A DNA stretch of 64,000 nt from Odontesthes bonariensis (taxonomy: Eukaryota > Chordata > Actinopteri > Atheriniformes > Atherinopsidae): assembly GCF_027942865.1 (NCBI RefSeq), contig NC_134529.1, positions 16,606,467-16,670,466 on the forward strand, given 5' to 3'. Position numbers and translations under genes: made by a program. Below, one piece after another: positions 22,669-34,800 of the stretch; position 1 is the first letter of the stretch, and the number at the start of each line of letters is the position of its first letter. The notes below the pieces were generated by a model that saw nothing but the letters and a program-made list of their open reading frames with translations, was not told where the DNA came from and searched no databases.

Positions 22669-25600
22669 TCAGCTTAGCTGCTGTAAACTTGCCGGCCTGG
22701 AGAACCAGCAGCCGGCCTGATGGCACCTTCCATCAGATGTTGCAGTGATGCGACGTGGTATGGTGTCAAGCCTGGATGAGAAATAGCTTCTGGGAATACA
22801 GCAGAAATATATGGCGCAAAAATGAAACTTGGGTTCTTACGATGTCGTTTATGTACCTGCCAGACTTCTTTTCTTCAGTCTTATCCTTTCCTGGAATCTT
22901 TATGAGTGCAGACACGGGATGATGAGATGAGGCTCGTGGAAGCTGGTTGACCTGAGACTTACTAAAAGGGCGGTAGCCCTGAGATAGCTCCCGTGCTTTT
23001 TTCCATGTGCATTTGCTTCCTACAACGGAAGGGAAAGTGACTTATTTGAATATCAAATCAACACTGGCCCTCATTTCAGCCGCGAGCTGTATTTCACTGA
23101 GAGCAAGAATATGTAAATGATGATCAAACATTATTTAACATTAGATTTTTTTCCATACGAGCTTAACTTTTCCTGGGAAGTCAAATGTGTCGTTTTTCGA
23201 CAAGTTCCAGGATCTTGATTTAGTTTTTAAAATAATTAGCATCAGATACCTGCTTCACAAGACAGGGATGTTCTCTCTTCCTTCAGTAAATGACGGTATG
23301 AAGGGTCTTTCGTGTTGTCCGTTTTCAGCTAGAGAGACAGCAGAGCATATATTAGCACCAACCGACCCATCTGGGATACTCTAGGTGGAAGAGTTGAGAA
23401 GGAAAGGATTGTATTCCCAAGCTAGAAAGCCAGATGGAAGCCTCACCTGTGAGTCACAGTGACGGAGGTAGTGACTGTACATGTTCTGACGCCTTTCGGC
23501 CTCCACAGGACCGCATCTGGACACATGTACCTCCACTCGCTTCTCAAGAGGAAACCACACATGTTCAGTCCAGTGCTTGTGGAGCAGCTCCCTCCTCCTC
23601 AGCTCCACTTCTTCCCGTTGGCATAGGAAAAACTCCAACTCCTCAATCGGGGCATAGGTCAGCGAACATGAGAGAGATGAGCAAACACTCAGAACACTGT
23701 CAGATTGTTAAAAGCCCTTATGGTAAAAACACACTGCATTGTCAAGTTTGATAAAAGGCAACACAACCATGTCTTACCTTCATAAAACCATTTTCTGTAT
23801 CCAGTAAATGTTGGATTATTTCTTGTGCATGCTGATTTTCAGCCTCCATCTTTCCCTAAATAGTAATACACAAGGTAAGAACATTTCCCATCTTTTTGTG
23901 CAGGTACAGTGGGAGTTGGGTTGAGTGTGGTACCTGCAGTTGTCTGAGGGAGGTGTGAGAGAGCTGGCCGTGTTTAAAGTTGTGCTTGTGCCAACAAGGT
24001 GAGGAGGCCTTGTTCCTTTTCCCTGGTCTTGCACATGGCCGAGTGTTCCTCATCCTCACACTTGGCTGAGACAGACTCCCTCTGCTCTCTGTGGCACCTT
24101 TAAGTTCAGCCATGCACTCCTGAAATGGCAGTTGTATCAATTCAGTGGGAACTTACTGCTTTTATTTGTAGCGATGTGAAAGCATGCAGCTTCATTTTCA
24201 GATATCCCAACATTACATCATGAATGAAAAGATATGTCTACCAACACAACTTATGAATTCAATTCTGTTGAACAGAAACGTCTCAGTGGAAAGTGTGATG
24301 CACTGGTTAGTTTTACTGAAAAATACAAATGTCAAGGGTGCCAATTTAGCTGTTTCAAAGTGGACAGTGGACTCTTAGAAATCCCAACCTGTTCACAGAC
24401 ACATCAGACATAATCATGCAGGTTTACAGCAGACAGCAGACGCAAGCACAACAGCCAGTGACGGATCCTGTTGCCACCTGGAAACATGATCAGCTTCTCA
24501 ATGTTGCACAAACACATGCAGTAGAACACACATGTCACTTTGACAGTTGACATTTCTTCAAGACTCTGCAGGCAACACTGCATGGATGATTTGCATCCCT
24601 CTATTTCCCTTTGTGCTTTTTGTTGCTTGAAGATCCTGCAGTTCCAGCATTCTACAATCAGACATGACTCAAACATGAGAGATGTCCATTCACTGTCCTC
24701 AGAGTCTCTGAGCAGGTCGGAGCACACACACTGCTCCTACACAGCCACCGTGACATAAAGACTGGTGATAAATAATTACTTGGTAAGAGTTCACCGTCTC
24801 GCTCTTTCTGTGAATCGGGAGCAGCACAGACCGAGTGGTGCCACTACCTGCTGTGACCCAGAGGTGTAAAATACAGCACCATTAGAGACAACTAACTAAA
24901 CCTGAGTGGTAATTTCATCAACAAAAGAAAACACATAAAGAAATAAAACGCAACACACCCTTTAGGCTATATTTCACAGAAATACATCAACGCAGGGTAA
25001 CAAATTTTACCAAACAACTTTCAGGGAAAACATCTCAGTAGACACCAAAGTAAAACAGACAACGTGACTCAAGTATCTCATTGGAAATGTGTTCTCTAAA
25101 ATATTGCACTGAAAATACGGCACATGCATTTATTATTTTGCCCAATAGAGGGCCACATAGTAGCCAATCTGAAGTGCTGTTGAGAGGACCACTTAAACCG
25201 TCTTTGCTCTCCAGTGAAAGATTCATCTATTAGTGGTTAAATGACAAATAAACACCCTGTTTGAAGCATGTCCGCTTTAACAGATCAAAATGATGTGCCC
25301 GAGAGGCTCATATACAACCCATCTCTTATTAATCAGTTATTGTATAGCCCCCTTTTCTTTTCTTTATTTTATTACCCTTACCTCTGATTTCAACAGACTG
25401 ACAGGTGTGTGGATGGGATTGTTTTTCCTCAGGTCACTCATCTCTGTATCATTACAAAGGGGGTCGATCATGGGAACCATTAGTGATCATTTGCTTGCTG
25501 ATCATTAGATTAAAACATTATTACTTTCTGCAACCATGTGGAGGAGCGACAACGTTGAACTAACACCAAGATAATGATTATGCAAGTTTCTACAGCAAGT

Positions 25601-25950
25601 TGTTGCTCAATTCTGCTTACTTAAAGATAGTTACATTTAGTTTACAGGCTGTATCACCGTAATGATGTTGCGTTTTCTTACCCGTGTTGAATTTTGGACG
25701 TTCTGGTCAGAAGTGAAAAAAAAAAACCCAGCATGACAAAAAAAAAAAAAAAAAGTCCAATTGAACCCAAATTTCCGTTTTGAGGTCACATAGGACGCAT
25801 TTTAACAGTGTGGTGACAGCTGACATTTAGACTTCTCATAGACTGGCTTCGGCTTTCAGTAAAGGTGGTAACTTACCGTGAGAGAGGGTAGCAGGCCTCC
25901 TCCTTCTCTTCCTCCAGGTGACTTACCGTCTGGAGGTTTGCTGTTGCCAT
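22669..25950 (-). CDS. fam228: FAM228 family protein
   Basis: Function unknown in the family. Minus-strand exons: 25927-25950, 23934-24119, 23778-23855, 23447-23641, 23250-23328, 22857-23019, 22669-22789; total 281 codons, all phases closing. Family evidence is the central block: EIIQHLLDTENGFMK-ELEFFL, then RRRELLHKHWTEHVWFPLEK, YLRHCDSQ, and DPSYRHLLKEERTSLSCEAG, matching human FAM228B '[22 protein letters not shown]' and 'RTLLQCETGK'. The neighbour itsn2 supports this, since human ITSN2 and FAM228A are adjacent. The start is ATG at 25948-25950 followed after eight codons by a strong donor; a further exon between 24119 and 25927 cannot be excluded. Whether it equals FAM228A or B is not decidable. 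The family motif EYNPF is found in the intron after 23447. Confidence 0.85.
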
Positions 25951-26683
25951 GACGCCCACACACAAGCTAGCTAAGAACGAGCACGCGCTGCGAAGACGGC
26001 GCTGTCAGTGGGCACGTTCAACGCGAGACTATAGGACACTTTCTTAATTCATTTGAAAAAACATATAAACATGAAAAACAACAACAACAAAAAAGAACAG
26101 TTGTTGTAATATTAATGTCTCGGTCCCTTCGAAGTAATAACATTTTTTTTTAACATTCGAGTATTCTATTTTTTGTTGTTTGTGTTCCCTATCAGGGACT
26201 GTAGGCTATAACCAATATCATAATTAGGGAGAATGGAGATTCTTTCTACATTGTCTGACATCTACCCCATGTTTAGAAAACCATCTGCAGCTGCTTAAGT
26301 TGTAAGTGAAGATATATATTCGCATTGTGTTAGAAGTACAAAAAAACAGTTACTTATAATAAAAAAAAAACATTTGATAGAATTCATCCAGCTGCAAAAA
26401 GGTTAAAGTTAGTCTACTTGATATATATTAAACCTAATGGGCGACGAGGAAGGAGTCTCCGTGAGGCTTCTCCCACTGGAATTGTAGCGAAAAGGCTTGG
26501 TATTAATGCGCCCGTTGACAGCTGAGGTGTCTGCTGAGACACCTTTGGAAGAATCAAGTACGTGATGTTTGGGTATTAGCTGCGTGGAGGCAGGCGGGGC
26601 AGAGCTTGGCCAGGTCATAACTCATCTTCTCAGCTTTCTTTCTTTTCGTTGCAGGGTCCGGAACGGGACAGGGGGGAGGCTAC
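25951..26683. promoter_or_regulatory. Shared head-to-head promoter region
   Basis: 733 bases separate the fam228 start codon and the start codon of the unknown gene at 26684, which point away from each other, so this should hold both promoters. The part next to fam228 (25960-26040) is CpG-containing ('gcgcgctgcgaagacggcgc' like). The middle is AT-rich. An acceptor TTGCAG at 26649-26654 indicates the unknown gene has an upstream non-coding exon, probably within 26440-26620. Confidence 0.55.
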
Positions 26684-27887
26684 ATGGATTGGTGGACGTG
26701 GCTGGCAGCGTGCGTTGCCCTGCTGTGGATTTTCTGCTTTATAGACGGTAAGACAAACACGGTCCGCGGAGATTTGGAAGCGTTTCCGGAACTTTCTGTC
26801 ACACTGCCACATACATCACGACGACTTTATTTTAGGCTTATCAAGGTTAAATCGTGTTGGGTACTGTTGGTTATTGTGGACAAAAACAGGCAGTCGTCCT
26901 TGGAATGTTGGGAAGTGTCAAAACCATCAAAAGATGCCAAGCCGATAAGGAAACATTGGCCCAAGGAATAGTTAAAGGCACGTGCACGAAATCAAGATTA
27001 CAGAAACAGGTGTAGTAGAACACGTCGTAGACTAATACTTTGTAACTAAATCTTAATTGGCTTTACTAGATATCCTTTTTTTCCTCTCTGGTGAATACAG
27101 TTCCTGGTTAGATTAGTCTATATAATTTATATGACAACTTGACAAAGCTGAAACCCCGAAAGATATATTTTGCCTCCTGCTAATTGGAGCGTGATCGAGA
27201 GCGCGCATAGTACACCGAAAGTCCTCTTGCGTGCTCAGATGATGTGTGCCACCCACATAGCTGGAGAGCAGACGTTAATCCACTTCCAGACACCTTTTGT
27301 AATAGTTTGTGACATTAGCCACAGTGTTAAATCAGGCTCCAGCTGACCCGGTAACTGTCTTATCTCCAGGCAACGCCGTGCTTGAGCTGCGGCTGCTCTT
27401 CCACGCTCTAACCAAAGCTGCTTGTCACTTGTACCTGGCCCTGCTCCCGCTCCGCCGAGCCATCACCCACTTCTTCGACTGCGCGAGACACCTGGTCAGC
27501 CATGCCCAGCAAAGCCCGTCTCCACACGGCTACGTCCACCAAGGCCAGCCGCTGGCCAAGAAATGCACGCTGCACTTCCTGGAGGGCGTGTGTGTGGTGT
27601 GCGAGACTGTGCCCAACCTGATGGGTGCAGCTCTCGGCGTGGGCGCCGCCCTCTGCCACATGCTGCAGGGGGGGTTTTACATCCTGGCAGCCACGCTGCG
27701 CACCATCCAGGTCAACCTGTTCTCCCAAATGAACGGCGAGAAGGAGAGATGGGACAAAGAGCGCCTCAGAGCCAAGGAGAGCGAGAAAAAGCTGAATTCC
27801 AAAGTGCTGGAGTACATCTCAGTTTTCTGTCAGGACCCCGTCAGCGCTCTACGCATCAAGGTCGACGTGCCACCTGTGTATCGATAG
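26684..27887 (+). CDS. Unrecognised 193-residue membrane-type protein
   Basis: I do not recognise this gene. Two coding exons, 26684-26747 and 27370-27887, join in phase through GG|C. The N-terminus MDWWTWLAACVALLWIFCF is a signal-anchor-like segment. A second hydrophobic part (LELRLLFHALTKAACHLYLA) and a long Gly/Ala/Cys-rich one (VPNLMGAALGVGAALCHMLQ to FYILAATL) look like a hairpin or two further membrane helices. A charged linker (GEKERWDKERLRAKESEKK) and a short C-terminal part ending PPVYR follow. Codon use is GC-rich and constrained, unlike the AT-rich flanks, which supports real coding. AATAAA lies at 28141. No catalytic or binding motif was seen. Confidence 0.72.
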
Positions 27888-28820
27888 GTTATGTCCATAT
27901 AACGCGGTGTATGGTTAATTGGCACATACGAGGCCTTCTTCCAACTGCTGACAGGTTAAAGGTTCAGCTGACTGGTTGCCAGATCTGACAAGAGGCTGAA
28001 CTTTTACCTCTGGTTTTACTCTGTGGAGGGAAATAGAAAACCAACTGAATCAAAGAAAAGCTATTTAAATGTCCAAAAAGGAAAATGATCAATGGTGCGT
28101 TTTCTTACATCCCGTTTTGCATTAATTAAAAATGTAACGAAATAAAAAAAATGTCTGAAACAAATGAAATGTGACATCATCATTCATGAGATGTAATTTA
28201 ATAGTTTAGAGGCATTTACACCAGACTGCCACCTTAATCAACAATCACGTGTCACGTGTAGTTCCGTTTATTTATAAAGTGCTGTGGCCTTCAGCTGCAG
28301 AACAGAATCAACAAGAAATTTCTAACACAAAATGTTAAACATGAACAGAATAAAATCTATTTAAAAATAGTAGCTTGTCAGAGTTAATCTACATTTATCG
28401 ACAATTAGAGTAAAAGTTAAACCTCCTTATGTTCCCATGTTTATTTATTCTAATTCTCTTACAAATGCATTTCTTTGAGGTATTGTTTTCCTGTTTGTTA
28501 ATCAAGTCTGATTCAACCCATAAAACAGAGCGAGCAATACTGCCACATTTGGGTCACCGAGTCAGGGCTTTTAGCTTTACACCTTAGCCGTCTCTGATCT
28601 GTGAGGGATGAGAGCGAGGCAGCCGACATTCAAGGGTGGCACAAAGCCAGATTAGATCTGAGCACTGACCTGTTTGATACCGAGGCCACACAGTGAAGGT
28701 ACAGCAATCATAAAAGAGCAGAGGGATGAAAATGATTAAGAAATGACCCGGAGAGGGTCGTGTAAGAGGAGGAAACCCGACTGTGAGGCACCGCTGAAGA
28801 TGGATCTGCTCCAACTGAGG
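27888..28820. other. Convergent 3' regions, no coding exon
   Basis: Tail-to-tail spacer between the unknown gene and gnpat. Minus-strand AATAAA signals for gnpat lie at 28440-28445 and 28267-28272. A minus-strand open frame at 28584-28814 lies in the gnpat 3' UTR and has no coding look. Confidence 0.6.
28141..28146 (+). terminator. Poly(A) signal of the unrecognised gene
   Basis: AATAAA 254 bases after the stop codon at 27887, in an A-rich run. Confidence 0.55.
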
Positions 28821-31800
28821 CTAAAGTCTGGCATCGGGTGTCGCTTGGAGATTTTGCGGAGGGATTTTGCCAGCTAAAGAGAAGGAGGGTGAGAAAAAAA
28901 AAAGAACAGAAAACTACCTCAAGCTCTTGTTTTTTGGAATGGTAAACACAAGCAGAGGCAAAGAGCAAATCTTCAATGCAGCAAGGGCATCAAAATATTT
29001 CAAAGGGAGCGAGGTAAAAATTAAAAGAGGCTTTTCAGGGAACTTACAAAGCATCTCTCCGATTCTTCTCACGGCCGCTCTGTTCACTTTGTACTCATTA
29101 CCGTCAGAGTTCAGCTTTGCCGTAGCCTCCAGTCTACGCAGCGCCGCCATAACATTCTTCTGGGTGTCCGATGAAAGGGCTTCGTAGGTGTGAAGTTCAC
29201 CTGCAGAGATGGCAGGAAACAACCACGGGAATAAACAGAATTTACCTGCTGGGGGGGGTGATCGGAGAGGCCGGAAATCATTTCAGCCACTTTCTGTTTT
29301 ACCTGAGAGGATGAGCTTTGTCGCCAGGTCGCGCACAGCCAGTAGGAACTCTTTCTCTGAGAAAACATGATCTCCCTCCTCGCAGAGGTATCTGAACATC
29401 AGCTGCAAATAAAAACAAGCCGATTGAGTCTCCTATTCCTCATGGAACTGCCACTGAATTCACTGATTAATGCCACAACTGGCGTGAAGTCGTAACCCAA
29501 ACAGCATTTATCGATGGCCTCCCCCACCAATTCAGACTGTATTAATAATATACAGAAGTATAATAAAAAAAAAAAAACACACACATTAAAGGGTTGGTAT
29601 GGATAGATATAAATGGAGTATTACATTGTGTTAAAAGTGTCACCTCTTCCCAGAAAGTAGAACCATAAGAAATATGTATTTAAAGATAATGCATAACCAA
29701 TAAAGGTAATAAAATGTTGCAGCGGGCCAAAAAGACTGTTTAGAAAAGCATCACCACATTACCTGATGTGAAATTCAGTAATAAAATCTGATTAAATCAT
29801 TAAAATCGTGACCTGAATTTCGGCTGCCGGCCGCTGCTGATGACAGGAAAGTTCACTAAAGTTAACTGAAACAGAGCACTAGCTCCACAAACATCACCTT
29901 TTCTTCCTGCCACCTACCTGAGAGCTTGTGTGTCATTTGCTCTCACTGAATGCACCTGACCTCCTCTTATTCGCCCATTTCTACTGCACACCACCCACAC
30001 TTGGCCAATCACAGCCACTTCTCTCAGACAGAGAAGGTTTGACACATTAGCACCTAAATCATATGCCATCGATGTAGGCTACCTTTTGCTCGCTAAATGG
30101 CGTAAATTTCATCTTAGAACATAATATATGATTATTAAGAGAGATCCGGAATTTAGATGACCTGATAAGAGTCAATGAAGGGTTTCAACAGTTCCTGAAG
30201 GTGGGATAACACCTCCAGGCCTGTGTCTAAAACCGTCAGCTCCTCTCGGTCGATGTGAACCGCTCCGCATTTCTTCAGAAGGCAGCACGCCTCCTCAAAG
30301 TCCTAAATGACAGAAAGACAACCTTAGCAGCAATGTGCAGTAAACGGATCACATATAAAGCAACAGTACATACGAACATAAGTATGCAGCTTTTTGCTGT
30401 GAAATGCATGCGTAAACTCGACACAATGCAACAGGAATATTCCTCAGATTTCGGGTCTATATTCGCATGTTATCAAGCTACTGCTGCAGATTTGGGAAAA
30501 CAACTTTGATGATGCAAATCTCCCAGGAAGAAGCAATTAGTTAATGGGTGCTGCGTGGTTATAATGGGAAGAGCATCTTCAGCAACTAAACTCTGGAAGA
30601 ATGTTGCATTTAAACGATGTTAAATTGGTAAAAAGCGACAAAATGTCCCTCTCGCTGTTACACCAGCAGTCTGAATTATTAGTACACAGCGAGTTTCGTA
30701 GATGTTTTTATTTAGCTCACATCAACTTCTCACCCCACCATCTGAATATTGCTGCAGAAATGGGAACTCAGAATTTTCAAATGTTCCCACAGCCATAAGG
30801 CTTTTTAACAGTGAATGCTGAGTTCTTCTCAAATTGAGTTATCTATTAATTTATTATTGTATTTAGTTAGTAGTAGTATTTTTATTAGAATTGGTATTAT
30901 TATTGTTGTTGTTAATCATTGTAAATATTAATCTTTTTTTTTTTTAGCTACTTGACTAATTTGAATTTCCCCCATTGGGGGATAAATAAAGTCTTTTTCT
31001 ATTCTATTCTATTCTATTAACTCCAGCCTGCCCAGTATGGCAAAAGAACAGCTGTAAACTAATATTTGATGCCCAGAGTAATCATCATCTGAGCTGATGG
31101 GGAACTGCCGAGGCTGTTACCTGAGATGACCTGCCAGGGATGAAGATGAATTCATTGGAGAAAACGTCTCGTAGGAAGCAGAAGAAGGGGAGGAGCTCAC
31201 CTGTGAACGGAAACAGTTGATATCCCAATGAAGCAAGAGCAAATATCACGTGTCCCTGTGTGGGATATGGGAACTCACATCCTGCCAAAGCTCCCACCTT
31301 TCTGCGTGCTTTTCGTGATGCGAATGGCTGTAGCGAGCAAGGCGGGACGTACAAAAACATGCAGGGCCTGATTCCTGTAGGAAACCAATATCAGAGCCGC
31401 AGTAGCGGTCCTCATCACAGCCTCCTCTGGGCTGATTGGATGTTTCCTCTCAGGCTCCTGCTCCTCGACCAGGTAAACACGCCCCGCTTTGCGGCGAACA
31501 ATGGAGTGATGAAGGGCCACAGTGGAGGACATCACCTCCGAGTCAGAGACGTGTTCTGCAAAAACAGTTATCAACAAGTCATCTTTGTTTGATTCTCAGG
31601 GGATAATGTGTGTTTAAGTGTTTACAACAGGCCTGCATGTGTGTAAGTGTGCAAACAGGAGACAGCTCAGTGGGTTCCTCTTAAGGTAAGTTACTTAAAG
31701 TGCATTAATCCAATGGACATCTGCTTAATGAACGTGAACGCATGTGCCAACTTGCATTCATCTAATCTGTCTGATCTACCTCAGACCAGAGGAAAGGATC

Positions 31801-34800
31801 CTTTACTATCCTGACACTTTGACTGGACGAACACACTCGGCTACCGCTCTGCATAAGCTTTGTCTGCTTCCCCATGCAAAGCAAATAGCAAGTGCCACCT
31901 ACTGGTCATTCAAAGGATGTGGAGGTACGCCTCAAAGGGTCATTGTAAAGGAGAGCCAGAAATTTACCGATCTTGATGGCAACTTAGTGGAAAGACAAAA
32001 AGTAATATTGGCAAGCAAATATATCAAATCCATGCACTTCCTCTACACACCAGGCCAGTTCAGACGAGCCCCAAAGTCCAGCACCAGCTTCCTGAGCCAG
32101 AGGGTTTTTTCTGTGAGTTGATGCCACGGCAGACCGTCCTTCGTTAAGACTGTGGCTGGAACCTGGAGCAATAAGGAGGCCATCAGAGACCCGGGGCTGA
32201 TCAGAGAGCCCTCCTCTTGGATTCGTACCATCAGGTGAGCCAGCCAGCTCACACAGGCCTGGGCCTCTTGAGTGGGCTTCTGAGGGAGATCTCTGTGAAA
32301 AGAGAGAGGATGAGAGGAGGGGGTGGAAGGATGATGGCCCTATGCTGCAGTCAAACTGAAACATCAGTGACCACAAGGCTGTCGCTGATACTTCAAACAC
32401 AGAGATTATTTATGATTTCTGATCATGCAACATAGAGGGTTTATGCTCTCTTGAGAGGAAGTTACCCTTTAGGATTATTACTGTAAACCTGTGTTTGAAC
32501 AGTAAATGACAAATGAATGTGTATGATATACTGTTTTACTTTAAAAAAAAAAAAAAATTGAAAACGATTGGGAAATTAGGAGCTTTTTGCTGACTGCTGC
32601 AAATCATTAGTCTGGTACGCATGCAAACGATGTGCGATCATTCTCTACCTAGGAATGAGGTTGTACTGGCAGCGATTCATCTTGCCCTCACACAGCTGTC
32701 GGGCAGACAGGGGACGGCCAAAGTTCACATGCATGCTGCCGTAATTCTCCTGCAGAACTCTGCTGGCCTTCAGCAAGCCCTGCAGAGCAAGAGCAAGAAC
32801 ATCAGGGCTGCTTTCGCGTGACCCTCGTAATGGCTTGTGATGACATTATTTTTGATGCAACCAGGAAGCTTTACTGGTGTACACTGGCTATAAACGGAAA
32901 AAGAGTCGGTGTGTTAGATGGGTGTGTTCCACCCCATGATCAGTGAATGCTTGTGTGGTAATCTTGTAGAAATGACTAGGAAGAACTCATGGGTCAAACA
33001 GCCAACATCGAGATCCAGAGGGGCTCTCTACTGTAAATCTAGCGATCAGATGAGATGCTCAATTTCAAGCGGAACCGGAAAATTCCAGTATTATTAAACC
33101 TGAGGTGTGTGTTCTCATCTTTCTGGATCTTATTGATATATTGAGGCAAGAATCTATACACAACCTGAAAAATAAGGGTTTCTCTTGGCTAAGTAGTGGC
33201 TCAAGTTTAAATTCAGGGGAACAGCTAGAGTGGTTGAACCTGCACATCAAGCCTCCCCAGGAACACCTTTTATCAACAGATGGACAGGTGTCCCACTGAC
33301 AATTTCTCTTTTTTTTCCCACAAACACAGGCTAAGCTTGTGTAAAAGAAGGCCAAAACAAAAATTAGTCGACTGCCACCGCTGTGTTGCTCACTGCATTG
33401 TCTCCATGTGACCTGATTACTTGTCATTTGCCATATCATAGGTTTCTTTTCTCAAAATACTGGGCCTATTTGTAAAAAAAATGTCCTTCATTTATGACCA
33501 AACTGGTGACAAAAATAGGGCCTGAAAGTATTCAGGCTTCATTACAAATTTTTAAATCAAGTGAGTAATGTGACCAGAACCCTACCATGGTGCTTTCTTT
33601 GGGCTTGGGGACACCGAGTAACTCATGTGCAAGCAACGACTCCTCCAGCACTCGTTCATAGCTGATACTGATGGGTACCAATGTGATGTCAAACACCTCG
33701 CCTTTAAAGAAGGGCTCCAGCACCATGTGCATCATACCTGCAGACACACAGGTACGTGCACAGAAATATACAGTCATGATGGATATATTACTTTATAAGA
33801 ACAGAAAGAAATTATTGAGGAAATACGGTAAAATACGAGGTAAAAAGGGATCAGTGTTTACGAGATATACAGTACAGAACTGAAAGTACAGTCAACCTTT
33901 AAATAACCACCCATGAAGGCAACAGTTAACAGTTAACTACAGCCTAAATCAATACAAAAAAAAGTAACCGGAATGTTTTATTGGAGGCAGTGAATCCTGC
34001 TTATATATGTTGTGAAATCAGAGCGACAAAGATCTAAATAGTCCAAAGCTAAACAGATCAACAAACAAAAAAAAAGGGACAAACACTAATATGCAAACCG
34101 CAGACGGAAACTTACCAATCTTTGGTGTGAGAGCCTTCAGCGTGCGACTTCTTAAACCCTCCACATAAAACTCCAGAGGAGCATAACCTTTCTACATAAG
34201 ACATAATAAACTGTTAGACCCTCTTGCTCTGGGTGTACCAGAGCTGACAATGATGATACGCTTACGATTTAATCTCAAGATGATCAAATCAAAGCATCGC
34301 TGATTGCTAATCGGGGGTTTTTGTTCAAATTTTACAGCCAATGACCTCCTATTTAAGTACGTTATAAGCCAAAATAATGCGTCTCACTCTGACAATCATT
34401 CTGACGTATTCCGACAGCACGGCCCAGTAGAGTTTGTCAGAGCCGATGGCACGTCGGATGAAGAAAGCCCCAGAGCGACGCAGTATCTCTCCAACAATCT
34501 TCATCCCTGCAAGAGCTTTACCGTGGAAGAAGAAAGACAACATGACGAGAGAAGAAGATAAGCTAGAGAATATGTTTTGATCATTTTTGAGGGTTCCGGT
34601 AACACCGACTAGTTCAAATAGATACTTGCGAATTCCTGCAGCAATAACAGGCATTGGAATGTCGTAGCTAAACAGGATGTAGGAGATAACCAAGAAGTCC
34701 ACGTAACTCCTGTGATTGGGCATCAGGATCACGGGACTCTCCTGAGCGGCCTGCTGTAGCTAAATCACAAAGAAGGAAAAGGTAGAAGTTTCAAGGAAAA

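Noticed and set aside
23422-23446. A 25-base 'intron' GTGAGG...TTTCTAG in fam228
   Set aside because: Far too short to be spliced, and the sequence after it would leave the frame of EYNPF.
31260-31297. Alternative gnpat donor AT|GTGAGT at 31278
   Set aside because: Joining it to exon 31121-31200 creates an immediate stop; the donor G|GTGGGA at 31297 restores the family sequence.
34349-34732. A single 127-codon minus frame that could be read as one gnpat exon
   Set aside because: It spans an intron: the middle 38 codons do not fit the acyltransferase, whereas removing 114 bases with a GC-AG intron restores the exact expected spacing. Kept as a retention finding instead.
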